Positions 49,101 through 61,100 of a stretch of 64,000 bases of DNA are shown in pieces. The notes beneath the pieces are model-generated. The model saw nothing but the letters and a program-made list of their open reading frames with translations, ran no database searches and had not been told where the DNA came from. A program made the translations under genes and the position numbers. The DNA is from Nelumbo lutea (taxonomy: Eukaryota; Streptophyta; Magnoliopsida; Proteales; Nelumbonaceae): positions 87,512,076 to 87,576,075 of the forward strand of contig JAKGHH010000002.1 in assembly GCA_022828595.1 (NCBI GenBank), read 5' to 3'. Each line of letters starts with the position of its first letter. Positions within the stretch are counted from its first letter, which is position 1.

Positions 49101-52100
49101 GTGGTGAATCTTCCCCTTGCTTATCACTATGAATTTTCATATCCAAAATCTCAATTGCAGCATTTGGAACTTTTCCTTCAATCTCTAGTTGAGAAATCTC
49201 CATCCCTATGTCTTTAGCTACCCTTGGTTCTTCAGCAAACTCTTGAACTTCTGCCATTATTGACATTGGTGGAACTTGTACTGTGTCAACTTGTAATTTC
49301 TTGAGTTGGTTCCGGTTGAACTTGTAAGGTAAAGTCGTGACTTACTTCCTTAATAACATCTACTACAATCAACACATTTGCATCTTGCACCTGAATTTCT
49401 TCAACTTGCTCCACTCTTATGATCTTATCTCTTCTTGATCATTAACCTCAAGCTGACCATGGGTGTTGGAAGTTCCTCTTCAACAATTCCAATATTTTCT
49501 TGGCCCGCACCCTTTTTATCTTCAATGTTTACAACTTTGAAATTCTTCATTTACAACTTTAGCTCTAGGATGGGCATTGACATGCAAGAAATCATCTTCT
49601 TTATCTTCAAATTTGTACTTTCTTCTCATTAGCTTCAAATTCATTGTTGTAACCAGCTGCTGCTTCTCTATGTTGAGAGCCAATTCAAAAGCATGATTTA
49701 GGTCACAAATAGGCCAATTTATAAGGATTTAGACTATTACAACAATCAATTACTGGGCAAAGTAAAGTGTGCCAAGGATTGTAGAATAACTACCATGGTT
49801 CTTGATAATAATAATAATAATAATAATAACTTAATGTAAAGACACATCAGCTAACTTAAGATCTACTCATAATTGCATTTAACATATAAGTTAATGTAAA
49901 AAGCCTATACTACCCTTCTACAACTGACTCTAACACTCCCCCTCAAGCTGGTGAGTATATGTCATTTAGTCCCAGCTTGTCACATATGTAGTCCACTCTT
50001 CCCCAACTCAACCCTTTGGTAAACAGATCTACCCATTGATTTCCTGTGTTCGCATATGTTGTACTTAAAGCACCTTCTCACGTACAAAGTGGCAATCAAC
50101 TTCTATATGCTTCTTTCTTTCATGAAACACTAGATTAGAGGAGATATTAATTGCAACTTGATTATCACAAATATAGGTTCATAGGCATGTCAATCAAGTA
50201 CCCCATTTCCTCTAAGAGATGCTTCAACCACACTAGTCCACATGTTGTGTGTGACATGGCTCTATATTCAGCCTCTGCACTACTTGCTACCACTGTCTGC
50301 TTCTTACTCTTCCATGTCACTAAGTTGCCACCAAGAAAAGTGCAATACCCTGTAGTGGATCTTCTGTCAGATATGGAATCGGCCCAATCAGTCCGTGTAC
50401 CCCTCTATCTCAAGACTTCCTCCACTCTTATATAACAAACCACAACCTGGAGCTCCCTTCAAGTACTGCACAATCCTTAGAACCGCCTCCTAATGTGGAA
50501 TTCGAGGATTCTGCATGAACTGAGTCACTACACTAACTACAAATGAGATATCGGGTCGAGTGATGGTTAGGTAATTCAGCTTACCTACCAACCTTCTGTA
50601 CCTTCCAGGATCTTCAAACTCCTCACATGCATCACGACTCAACTTAACATTCGGTTCCATGGGTGTTTCAGCTAGTCTGGCACCTAACAACCCTATTTCC
50701 TCTAACAGATCAAAGACATATTTCCTCTGGCATAGATTAATACCATTCTTGGACCTCGCTACTTCTATCCCTAGGAAGTATCTTAATTTGCCAAAATCCT
50801 TCGTTTGGAAGTGATCATGCAAGTAAGTATTCAACTTGTCAATCCCTGGTCTATCACTGCCAGCGATAACAATATCATCTACATATACCACCAATAGGAT
50901 CTTTCCAGCACTGGACTCATAGCTGAATACGGAATGATCAACCTGACATTGTTTCATGCTAAACTTCTTCACTACTTCACTGAATCTACCAAACCATGCA
51001 CGAAGGGATTGTTTAAGCCCATAAATAGCCTTCTTAAGTCTACATACCTTATCACCCTCCACCTAAGCAACAAACCTTGGCGGTTGCTCCATGTACACTC
51101 CCTCAAGGAGATCACCATGTAAAAAGGCGTTCTTGATGTCAAGCTGAAACAAGGGCCAATCATACATAGCAGCAAGGGAGATCAGAAGACGAACAGAACC
51201 AAATTTGGCAACAGGGGAAATGGTGTTTGTGTAATCAATACCATATAGTTGTGAATAACCTTTGGCAACTAATCGAACTTTCAACCGTTCAACACTCCCC
51301 TTAGGCAAATATTTAACAGTGTATACCCACTTACAGCCTATAACATGCTTACTAGGCAGAAGAGTGGTGAGGTCCCACGTATGAGTACGAGTCAAGGCCG
51401 AGAGTTCCTCCTCCATTGCTTGGCGCCACCCTGGAAAAGTGAGAGCTTCCTAGACATACTTCGGAACAGAGACAAAGGATAACATAGAAACAAAATGGCG
51501 ATGGGAAGTTGAAAGGTGAGATATAGAAACATAATTGGAAATGGGGTGAAGAATGCAACTGCGTTTACCTTTCTGCAAAGCAATAGGAAGATCAAGGTCA
51601 GAAACAGGAGGTGGGGCTAGGGTGGGAACAACTGTCGGATCTGTCGACAGTGACGAAGCTAGAGGAGGAGCCGGTACTTAACGATGCGTATACACTTGCT
51701 GGATGGGTGGTTGTCTAGCAAGTAGTTGCACTGGAGACAAAGACTTGGTCACAACTGGAACAAGAGGAATAGGGTCCTCAACAAGAACTGGAAGAGGAGG
51801 TGATAGTGACGGAAGAGAAGAAACATCCGACCTGGAGAAAAAAGGAACAAACTCAAAGAATGTAACATCAGGACACACAAAAGAATGTTAGGAACTGGGG
51901 TTATAACACTTATACTCTTTTTGGGTCCTAGAATAGCCAAGGAAGATACACTTAGTGGATCGAGCATCTAACTTGTCCATTCTAGGCCCAAAATTATGAA
52001 CAAAACACACACCCAAAAGTGATCGAGCAATTAAGAGACTTAGTCAATTTACTAACAAACATCTGGTTAAAGGGAAACTTGGGAACATATAAAACTGAAG

Positions 52101-55100
52101 ATAGGGATAATGAGTCTATGTCAACATTACCAACACCACATATGGAAGATATAGAACCATTAAAAAGAGTAACAGATTGTGATGTGGAAGACGAATAAAG
52201 TGATGAAAACACACCTGGAGTCCCAATCATATGATCGGAAGCTCCAGACAAACCATACCTGAGTGTGCAAGGGTAGTTGTGTTCTGCTGAGACGTACCCT
52301 GAATGAACCACTCATAATCATCCCGTGGAACACTCATAATCCCTTTCTAGAGGCATCTATAGATGTAAAGAGTATCTAATCAGTTTGCTGAGATTCCTGT
52401 CTCGAACCACAACTAGTTACGACTGCATGATTTGCCCAGGTTGAAGGTGGGCCATGTAGATCATAGCAGAAGTTGATAGTATGTCCCTCCATACCACAAT
52501 GTGTATACCTCCTCTAACCATTACTGAGTCCTCTACCTCCACAGCCTCCCCCTCTCGTTACTGCAATGCAAACCTATATAATATAGTGGAGTTCTCCTTG
52601 GGTCCAACCGAGATTCTCTGGAGACAAGCAAATACTTCCTCAAGAGAGGGAAGAGCAAATCAACCTAGTATCTATGCCCTTACAAGTTCATATTTAGACT
52701 TCAACCCTACTAAAAATCTAGTCACATCCAACTGCTCTCTCTGTTGTTGAATTTTGACATCAAGTGTAAGAGGGTGATACACATTCAACTCATTTCACAG
52801 ATTTCTCATACTTGCATAATAATCTTCAAGACCAATTCCCCTATTGCAAATTGAAATACTCTTGGTACAATTGGTAAACCCTAGTAGTGTTGTCTTGTCC
52901 AAAATAAAGCTTCCTTGCATGACCCCAGACCTCCTTGGTTGTATCTAAAAACATGAAGTTCACACTAAGTTTGGGTTCCATACTGTTCCATAGTCATGTC
53001 ATAATTTGCGGATCCTCTTGCTCCCACTCATCATATCCCTGAGAATCAGTTGGGGGTTTATCTTCCCTCACATGCTTCACTTTCTTCTTAGCTTTCAGAA
53101 AAACCTCAACAAATTTAGCCCAAGGCACATAATTCTCACCATTTAGTTTTATAGATGTCATCTGCACATTCAAATAATCAGAAGGGACCATCACACTAGA
53201 CTTGCATTCACTGCATTCTCCCATGACTACACAAGGAAAAAGGGAAGAAATTCTACCACTAGTTTGTTACCCTACTTCGCTAATTAGTCACCATACACAC
53301 CAACGATTGATTACTACTAGGGTACCCACTATCATAGGTTTCAAAAACAACACTCACAATTCACCACTTTTAGCAACAACACCACTGTTGTCTTCCACTT
53401 TCAGCACCATAAACCCTCACAATACACCTCACGAACAGGAAATTTGGTTCTGCAACATATAAGAGACCACCATCCAGTTTAGCACCCCCAATCATCTTCC
53501 CCGAGGTTAAATCCTGAAATTCACAACAAGAAGACCAAAAATTAACCCGACAATTATGATCAAAGGTTAGTTTGCTGATAGATAAGAGATTGTATGATAG
53601 GTTAGGAACATGTACAACATCTTTAAGGTTTAGAGAAGGAGAAATAGACACAATTCCTCATTTTCCAGCAACAGTAGCAAAGGAACCATCTGCAATTTTA
53701 ACATTTTGATTCCCTGCACAGGGTGTATATGAAGAGAAGAATTGTGAAGTGCCGGTCATATGATCAGTGGCACCTGAATCTAATATCTAGGAGCCATTAG
53801 ATTTGGTACAAGCAATGGCTATAGTGAAAAAATTACCTGACTGGGCTAGAGAGCAGGATGGGTTAGAATTTCTTAATGATTGAGATTGAAACATTTTATA
53901 TAAGTGCTCTATTTGTTCCTTTGTGAAAGGAAGAGACTCTGAGGATGATTGCTGCCCTGGATCCGAATTGCTTACTTGAAGCGCGCGGACATCTCCCCCT
54001 GACTTGTTGCCATTGTCTGATTTTTCTTCCAACCTGCCGGTTTCCTGTGCAGCTTCCAACAGGTTTCCCGAGTATGCCATGGCTTTTTACAATGATCACA
54101 CCAAGGCCTTTGCTTTCCTCCTCGTTTATCTCCATCTACGTCTGCACCTCGGGCCACAAGAGCGAACACTTCATTCTCAGTTTTTGTTTCATTAACATTC
54201 TTCAACATCACTTGCCGCTGTGCTTCTTCTCTACGCACTCTTGAAAAAACTTCTCTTATAGTAGGCAAGGGCTTTCGCCCTAAGATACGTCCCCAAATCT
54301 CATCGAGTTCTTTATTCAAACCAGCCAAGAAGACAAAGACCCGGCCTCTTTCTATCTTCTTTTTGTACCAAGCACTATCACTCGAACTTTCCCATTCTTC
54401 TTCAAATAAATCTAGCTCCTGCCAAACAGCCATCATCTCATTATAATAAGAAGTTACTTCACGCTTACCTTGCTACATTTTCCACATTCGGGTATTTAGT
54501 TCGAACAGTTGTGAATGATTGTCCAGATCTGAATAGGTTTCCATAACAGCTTCCCACACATCACGAGCAGTCGGTAGGAACATGAATGGTTTTCCAACCA
54601 CAGGATCCATAGTGTTGATCAACCAGGCGGTAACCATTGAATTTTCAGAACGCCACTGCCTGTACTTTGGATCATCAGTGGCTGGCGGTTTCACTTCGCC
54701 ATTCAAATAGCCGAGTTTCCCTTTGTCGTCAATCACCAACCATATGGACTGAGACCACTCAAGATAATTCTTTCCATTCAATTTGTGAATGGTAATTTGA
54801 AGAGAATTCTCAGAAAGAGAGATAGCCATTGACTGAATACCTCCCTCCGAAGATGTCGCACCACTAGTAGCATCCGAAGAGGCTGAACCAAAGCCAACCA
54901 TGGCGGCCTTAAAATTCATGATCGGACCCTAAAGCTCTGATACCATGTGGAAAAATAAAGAGAAAGAGAAGAAGAAATGAAGAGGGAGAGAAGAAGAAAT
55001 ACTTCAGTATTGATAATGTGTTAATAAAACATGTTGAGCATACGACTTAAATAAGAAAAGATAGGAGAGAAACTCCTAGAATCTCTCTCAATTACTCCTA

Positions 55101-58100
55101 GAATCTCTCTCAATTAGGAATTGATTAAATCTTTCCCTTAATCCTAGGATATGACTTTCCTAATTTTATTCAAATCTAATCATTCCTAAATTTATTCAAA
55201 TCTGTAATCAATCAAATCAAATCATTCTAAATTTGCAGCAAATCATATCTTTCTTAATTTGCCACAAATCATATCTTGCCGACAAAAACAAAGAATCCAA
55301 CTTTTCTGGGACTCTTCCCCGTACTCCAGTTCTTCCTGATTTTGATGTCGAACAGTAGATCACCTTCCTGATGACTAGATCCCAACAAAAACTCCAAGAA
55401 CTGGGCAATCTATAGTAGATCGATCAGCCCTTTACTACTTCATGCAATCGGCTGATCTAGGGCTGCATGAGAATGGTTCAAGAAACCCTAGCCGATGCTC
55501 TGATACCAAGTAGAGATCTGCTGAATTAAAAAAAAAAAATGTAAAAGAAAAGTAGTTTCTTGAAGAGATAAGGAAGAGAGAAGGAGAAGAAAAGAAGAAG
55601 AGAAGTTGGAAAGAAAAGAGAGCAATAATCTGGCCACCCCCTTCACTTATTATTTATACTAAAATAATAGAACAGCCCAAAGACAACTATGCCCTTATAG
55701 GGCGGCAAAACATAAAACAACATATATAACACTCAAAAACAAAATAAAATTTAGACTCGCATAACTATTGTGGTCCCCACCTCCTATCTAACAACTAACA
55801 TAAAACATCTAGTCAAAAAAACAACATAAAACTAATTAATCTTCAACAAAGTCTAATGGAAGATTGGGATGTTAGGGAATTGCATGGAAGTGGGCTAAGG
55901 ATCAATGTCCCTACGTGCCTAGCTTGTTCACTTATTTATAAAAGCCAAGAAACAGGCTGTGTGTATGGAGACATAGAGGTTGGGTGTTCTCAGTCTCAAC
56001 CAACGCCTAAGGAACAGATCTTGTCTTTCTCTCCCCCAAAGACACGTCTCAAGGCCCTCTAAGAAAGTAACATGTGTTAGTGCGATCACCAGGTACAGTC
56101 AATCGTGTATTCTTTTTTACCAGTAGCACATGAAAGGATTTTATTAATTTTAAAAGAAAGCAGAGAAACAAAACATTGTGGAAGAAACAAAAGACACCAA
56201 ATGTCTAAACTCCCCAAACATTACAGCTGAGCCCAAAACTACTGCTGCCTTGGTACATCACCACATAAGACTGCCTCTTCTATTTGTGCAACTGCAATTT
56301 AAAGTGCAAATAACCCTTCCAAGCTGACAGGATGTAGCCATCTTCAACCAAAAAGAGAAGCAAACCAATCCCTAATAAAGCTGACAAAGGGGTAGGAGAT
56401 TAACAGATGAAAAGTAGTCTCACCATTTAACTTACATAAGCAGCACCAATTGGGGGACAAACACCAGTTTGGTCTCTTCCTTTAGAGCTTATCACAAGTG
56501 CTAATGCAGCCATGATACACTTCCCAGCAAAAAGAACCGACTCTAGGAGGAATGGAGGAACACCAGATTTCCTTAACAGGGAAAGAAGGGGAATGGGAGG
56601 AAGAGGAGGCTACAAGTGAATTAAACAAAGATTTACAAGTGAAGAGCCCAACATGACTAAGAGTCCACACCCCCGTCCCCAAGAACCACAGGATTTAGAA
56701 ATGTAAGCAAAGTAGACAAACTTGTTATTTCAGATTCTCTAAGGTTTCTAGCGAAGCCCAAGTTCTAGTTCAACTGAAGAGGGGAGAAGGCGGGACTAAT
56801 AAATTCTGACACTGATCTACCTTTAAGATTGGAGAGGGTGTAAAGGGAGGGAAAAGTCTCCTTCAAAGGGGACTTCCCAAGCCAAATATCTTCCCAAAAC
56901 CTAATCTTTTGACCCGAGACCAAGTCATACCTGATGTGGCTAAGGAAATAAGGAAGAGAGTCATGGATGAATTTGCCAAGGTAGCTCTATGAAGACAACC
57001 AGTGTTCCATCCATTGTTTGACAGTCGATTGTGGTTTCCCTGGAACAACAATCATGCATTTGACAATCTCAAAGCAGCACCTGAGTGTTAAGGCTCTAAC
57101 CTGGCCTCATGAGGTCGGGTGTAACCACTATGTCATGTTTATCGCCTCTAAGTATTGAGACTCGAGCCTGGCCTCATGAGGTCGAATATGGTCACAAGGT
57201 CGTTGAGTCATCAACCTTTGAATGTTGAAACTATGTTCCGGCCTCACGAGGTTAAGTGCCTTCGCAAGGTCACGAGTCGGTGATCTTGAATTCCATTTGC
57301 ACCAAATTCACAAGATTCTGCCTCATGAGGCTTTTCCTCACAACTCAGCAAGGCTCTCTTGTCGGGTCCCTTAGCCTCGTGAGATCTTGTTCTGTCTTGT
57401 TCTACGAGGTGGCCTCACTCTATAGTGAGTGTCTTCCTATAAGGCCATCGTCTCATTTTGCCAATATTGTTGCGAGGTCTTAATTTCACTATTTGTGATT
57501 GACCTAGCTATCCATTTTTAGTTGTGAATTTACATTTTAACCCTTAAAAATATATCCATTGTCTCACAAGAAGGTTGCCAAATACAAATATCCCACTTTG
57601 CAAAATAAGGTGGGATAGGTAGTCCAAAGTTCTGTTGTAAGTTTAAGATCGATAAGAGTTAGGGGCAGGCCAAAAAGGGATTGGGTTAAAGTAGTGAGAA
57701 ATGATTTGAGGACCCGTAAATTAAGAATAGACATGTGATGTGGGATTGATAACCCCATGGAAGCTAGCATGCTAAAAATTTGAAGGAATGACTCAACAAG
57801 GAGAATTACAGATTTATGAGAGTTTAATGGATCTACATAAGAATCTCAATATGACCTATAAAGATTTCTAGGTTGGACCAAATAATCCATCAATTTCTAA
57901 GGGCATGTTCGTTTCCTCTTAACTCTTATCTCTTAAGAGGAATCTTTTAACTTTAAGAGAAAAATGGTTGTTTGTTTCCTCTTATCTCTTATCTCTTAAA
58001 ATGCAATCATACAACTTTTTGTTTTCAAATGATACCCCCAAAAAGACAAATAAAAACATTCATATATGGGGTCAAAATGGATATCTGATAATTTTCAGAA

Positions 58101-61100
58101 TTCAGAACATTATTCTCTGCATTCAGAATTCAGAGGAAAGAAAAGTTCACCAATACCAATATACCTCTTAATGTAATTATTGCACTTTCAGATGTCAGAC
58201 TTCAAAACAAATGAACAGGCCCTATGTTTCTACCTAGACCAATGAAATTTTCAGAACCAAGAAAATAGGTACACAAAAGAAACTTTTCTATGAAAAGTGT
58301 ATGCAAACTTAGAATATGACAATCCATTTTGAAGAGGTTTTGGGCAGTTTGATCACAAAAGGACAAACCTTCCTTTATGTGAGAAAATCAAAAAACCCAA
58401 AAATTCTAAAAATTAGGGTTTTGCTTGGAATTTTGCATTGAAACCTAGCAAAGTGAATAATAATGGAGAACAGTGAGGAAGTACTAAATTTGGTAGGGAT
58501 ATAAAGTGATATTGTACAAAAAGACAAAAAACAATCCATGGAGAAAAGGACAAAAAAAAGTTAAAACTACAAATGAAAAGGAAAGGTCCTATCAAAAAAA
58601 CTAATTGAAAAAGGCAAAGATGAAATTTATGTAGGTTGTGTGGAAGGTCCCAATAAGTGATTTAAATCCCGGATGAACGCTAAACGAGATACCAAAAGGT
58701 CTTGATTAAACTGGTAATAGAGAATTAGAGGTGAAAGAGAATATAGAAAGAAGAACAAAAAGAAACATCATAGGTTTATGTTAAGAAGAAAACACAAGGA
58801 AGACTTGCACCACTTAAGAAAAAAAAAAAACTCTTTGAATTCAACATGGCGGATGACACTGAATAGAGTAGAATGGTCATGTTATTTAGAGCTAAAAGAG
58901 ATGCTAACCAAAAGATATTAATCAAATTAGTAATAGAGAATCAAAAGACAAGAAAGAGAGCATAGAAAGAATGAGAAAAAGAAAGAAAAGAGAGGATAAA
59001 TGCATTAGGGTGTTAGCTCATCATCCTTCTGTTGTACGGTTTTAAATTTTTATTAAAGTTTTCCTTTTTACTTGCCAAAAAATAATAAGAAACTCATAAG
59101 GAAGACTTGTACCACTTTGAGGGGGGAGGGGGGGAAGCTTTCAATTCAACATGGCACTGAAGATAGTGGAATGGTAGAACAAGATTCATGTAGCAGATCT
59201 CATGGTTGGGATAAGGCTTTGTTGAGTTAAGATGGTGAAAGTGAAATTTGTTTCAGAGTGTGTCTGATAGTCCAGGTAGAACAGCTTGGGCACACATTCT
59301 AGCTCAACTAGTCAAGATTCAATGACCATTCTTTATGACAAACAATTCAAACAAATTGTTTATCAACAAATCTGAATAAATTAAATAATACAATGTGATG
59401 AAATAAATTATCCTTGATGGAACTTTCATCAATATCTGGCATGTTTATGCACCAGGTTAATCACCTTCTTTCTCATCAAGTCATCAGCTGAAGATTGATG
59501 TGTGTAGGTATGTGGTTTCAACAGACACATAAGGGTGATTTATTTCAACAGACCCATAGTGATGATGCTCAAGCAGTTGGATGATTCCCATAGTTTACCG
59601 GGTGCATTGTTGATCCAAAGTTCAAAATATCAATACACCCCAATCCGGAAGGGGTATATCAATACTTTGAACCTTTCTTTTTTTAGTTTTTTTTTTTACT
59701 TTATAGAATGGGCTATTTTTATATACTTTATTTATTAAAAAAAGACTTCTCAAAATTCCCTTAAAATAGGTGTATCAGGAGTCAAAAGATACGAAATGAT
59801 ATGCCCAAAATGGAGTGTATCACATTGAAATGTTGAACCTTGGACTTACCTTCATGAAGATTTCTCTTTCGGGTTGTTGGCACCTATAACTTTGTAACTA
59901 TACTTCTATACATTAATAAAAACAGGAAAAAAAAAGAAGAAAAGAAAAAGAATAAAAACATAAAAAGGTTTTGAGAATTCGGAGTGGAACATGGCTTGGT
60001 AATTTAAAAAGTTGTTGCAAGATTTAAATTGAGTAATATACCATTTGTCCTTTCCGCACCCAACCAAGCATCCCTCCATTTTCTTTGGATGGACAAATCG
60101 AGTACTCCACAGCCAAGTCATTCAAATCCTCTCCTAGATGGAACAATAGAATGACATGAAAGAATGAAATTGATATTATACTCAGCAACATAAAGATAGC
60201 TGGAGTTATTCCAATCTTATTAGAGATATGGTTATGTTGATAACATACATGACTTCCAGATTTGCTTTGGATATCCCTTATGTAGAAGTGAGAGATGACA
60301 AACTCCCTAAGCTAAGGAAATCCATTTCCATAAATAGCCATTTTCATGAACCACTATAACTTCCTCAAATTCAATATCAAGCTAAGTGCATTAAGACACT
60401 TATAAGCGTAGACAAAGTTTCCTAACATATACCTCTTGTTTCAACTCTTACACATGTACCATTTATGTAATTTACTCTGTAAAATATCCTACTCTAAGTA
60501 TACTCCTTTTATATTGGAAAATATGGAAACTAAACTTCATTACTCATGCTATAGGGGGAAAATTTGTTGTATCAATATGAATGCCTTTCAGGTATTGAAA
60601 ATTGCAATACCCTTGGCAATATATGAACCAAAAAAAGGATTTTTATTCTTGGATGGGAAATAGTAAACGCTCATTTCTGCAATTACGCAATCTAACCTTA
60701 ATCTATGGCTATCTCATAACAGAAAGAAAAATTACACTATCCCTTGTGCAATGCACTGTTGAGGGGAAAAGATTGTAAGAGGATGAGACTACACAGATAG
60801 GTAGCATGGGATGACCTAACTTTCTTAAGGGGTGCTAAGCACACATTCTTTTGCAAATGATTTATTCCCATAATCAATAAAGTTCACAAGAGTTGTTGAT
60901 AAAAAATCTAGATATATGATTATGAGAGATAACCTCCGGAAACTCTTTGTTGAAGCTCCAAAAGAAGCTTAAGGTTGTCTTCACTGACAAGCAAGTGCTG
61001 GACCAGTATCTCTCTACCTCCTACACTGTTCACAGCACCAAATGTAGCTGAACAAAAAGAATAAAAAAAAAGAAATTACAGAATATCAAATGAAGAAGAA

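Noticed and set aside
60436..60663. 75-codon plus-strand frame in intron 2
   Set aside because: It lies in an 800-base intron of the opposite-strand gene with no motif or similarity that I recognise.
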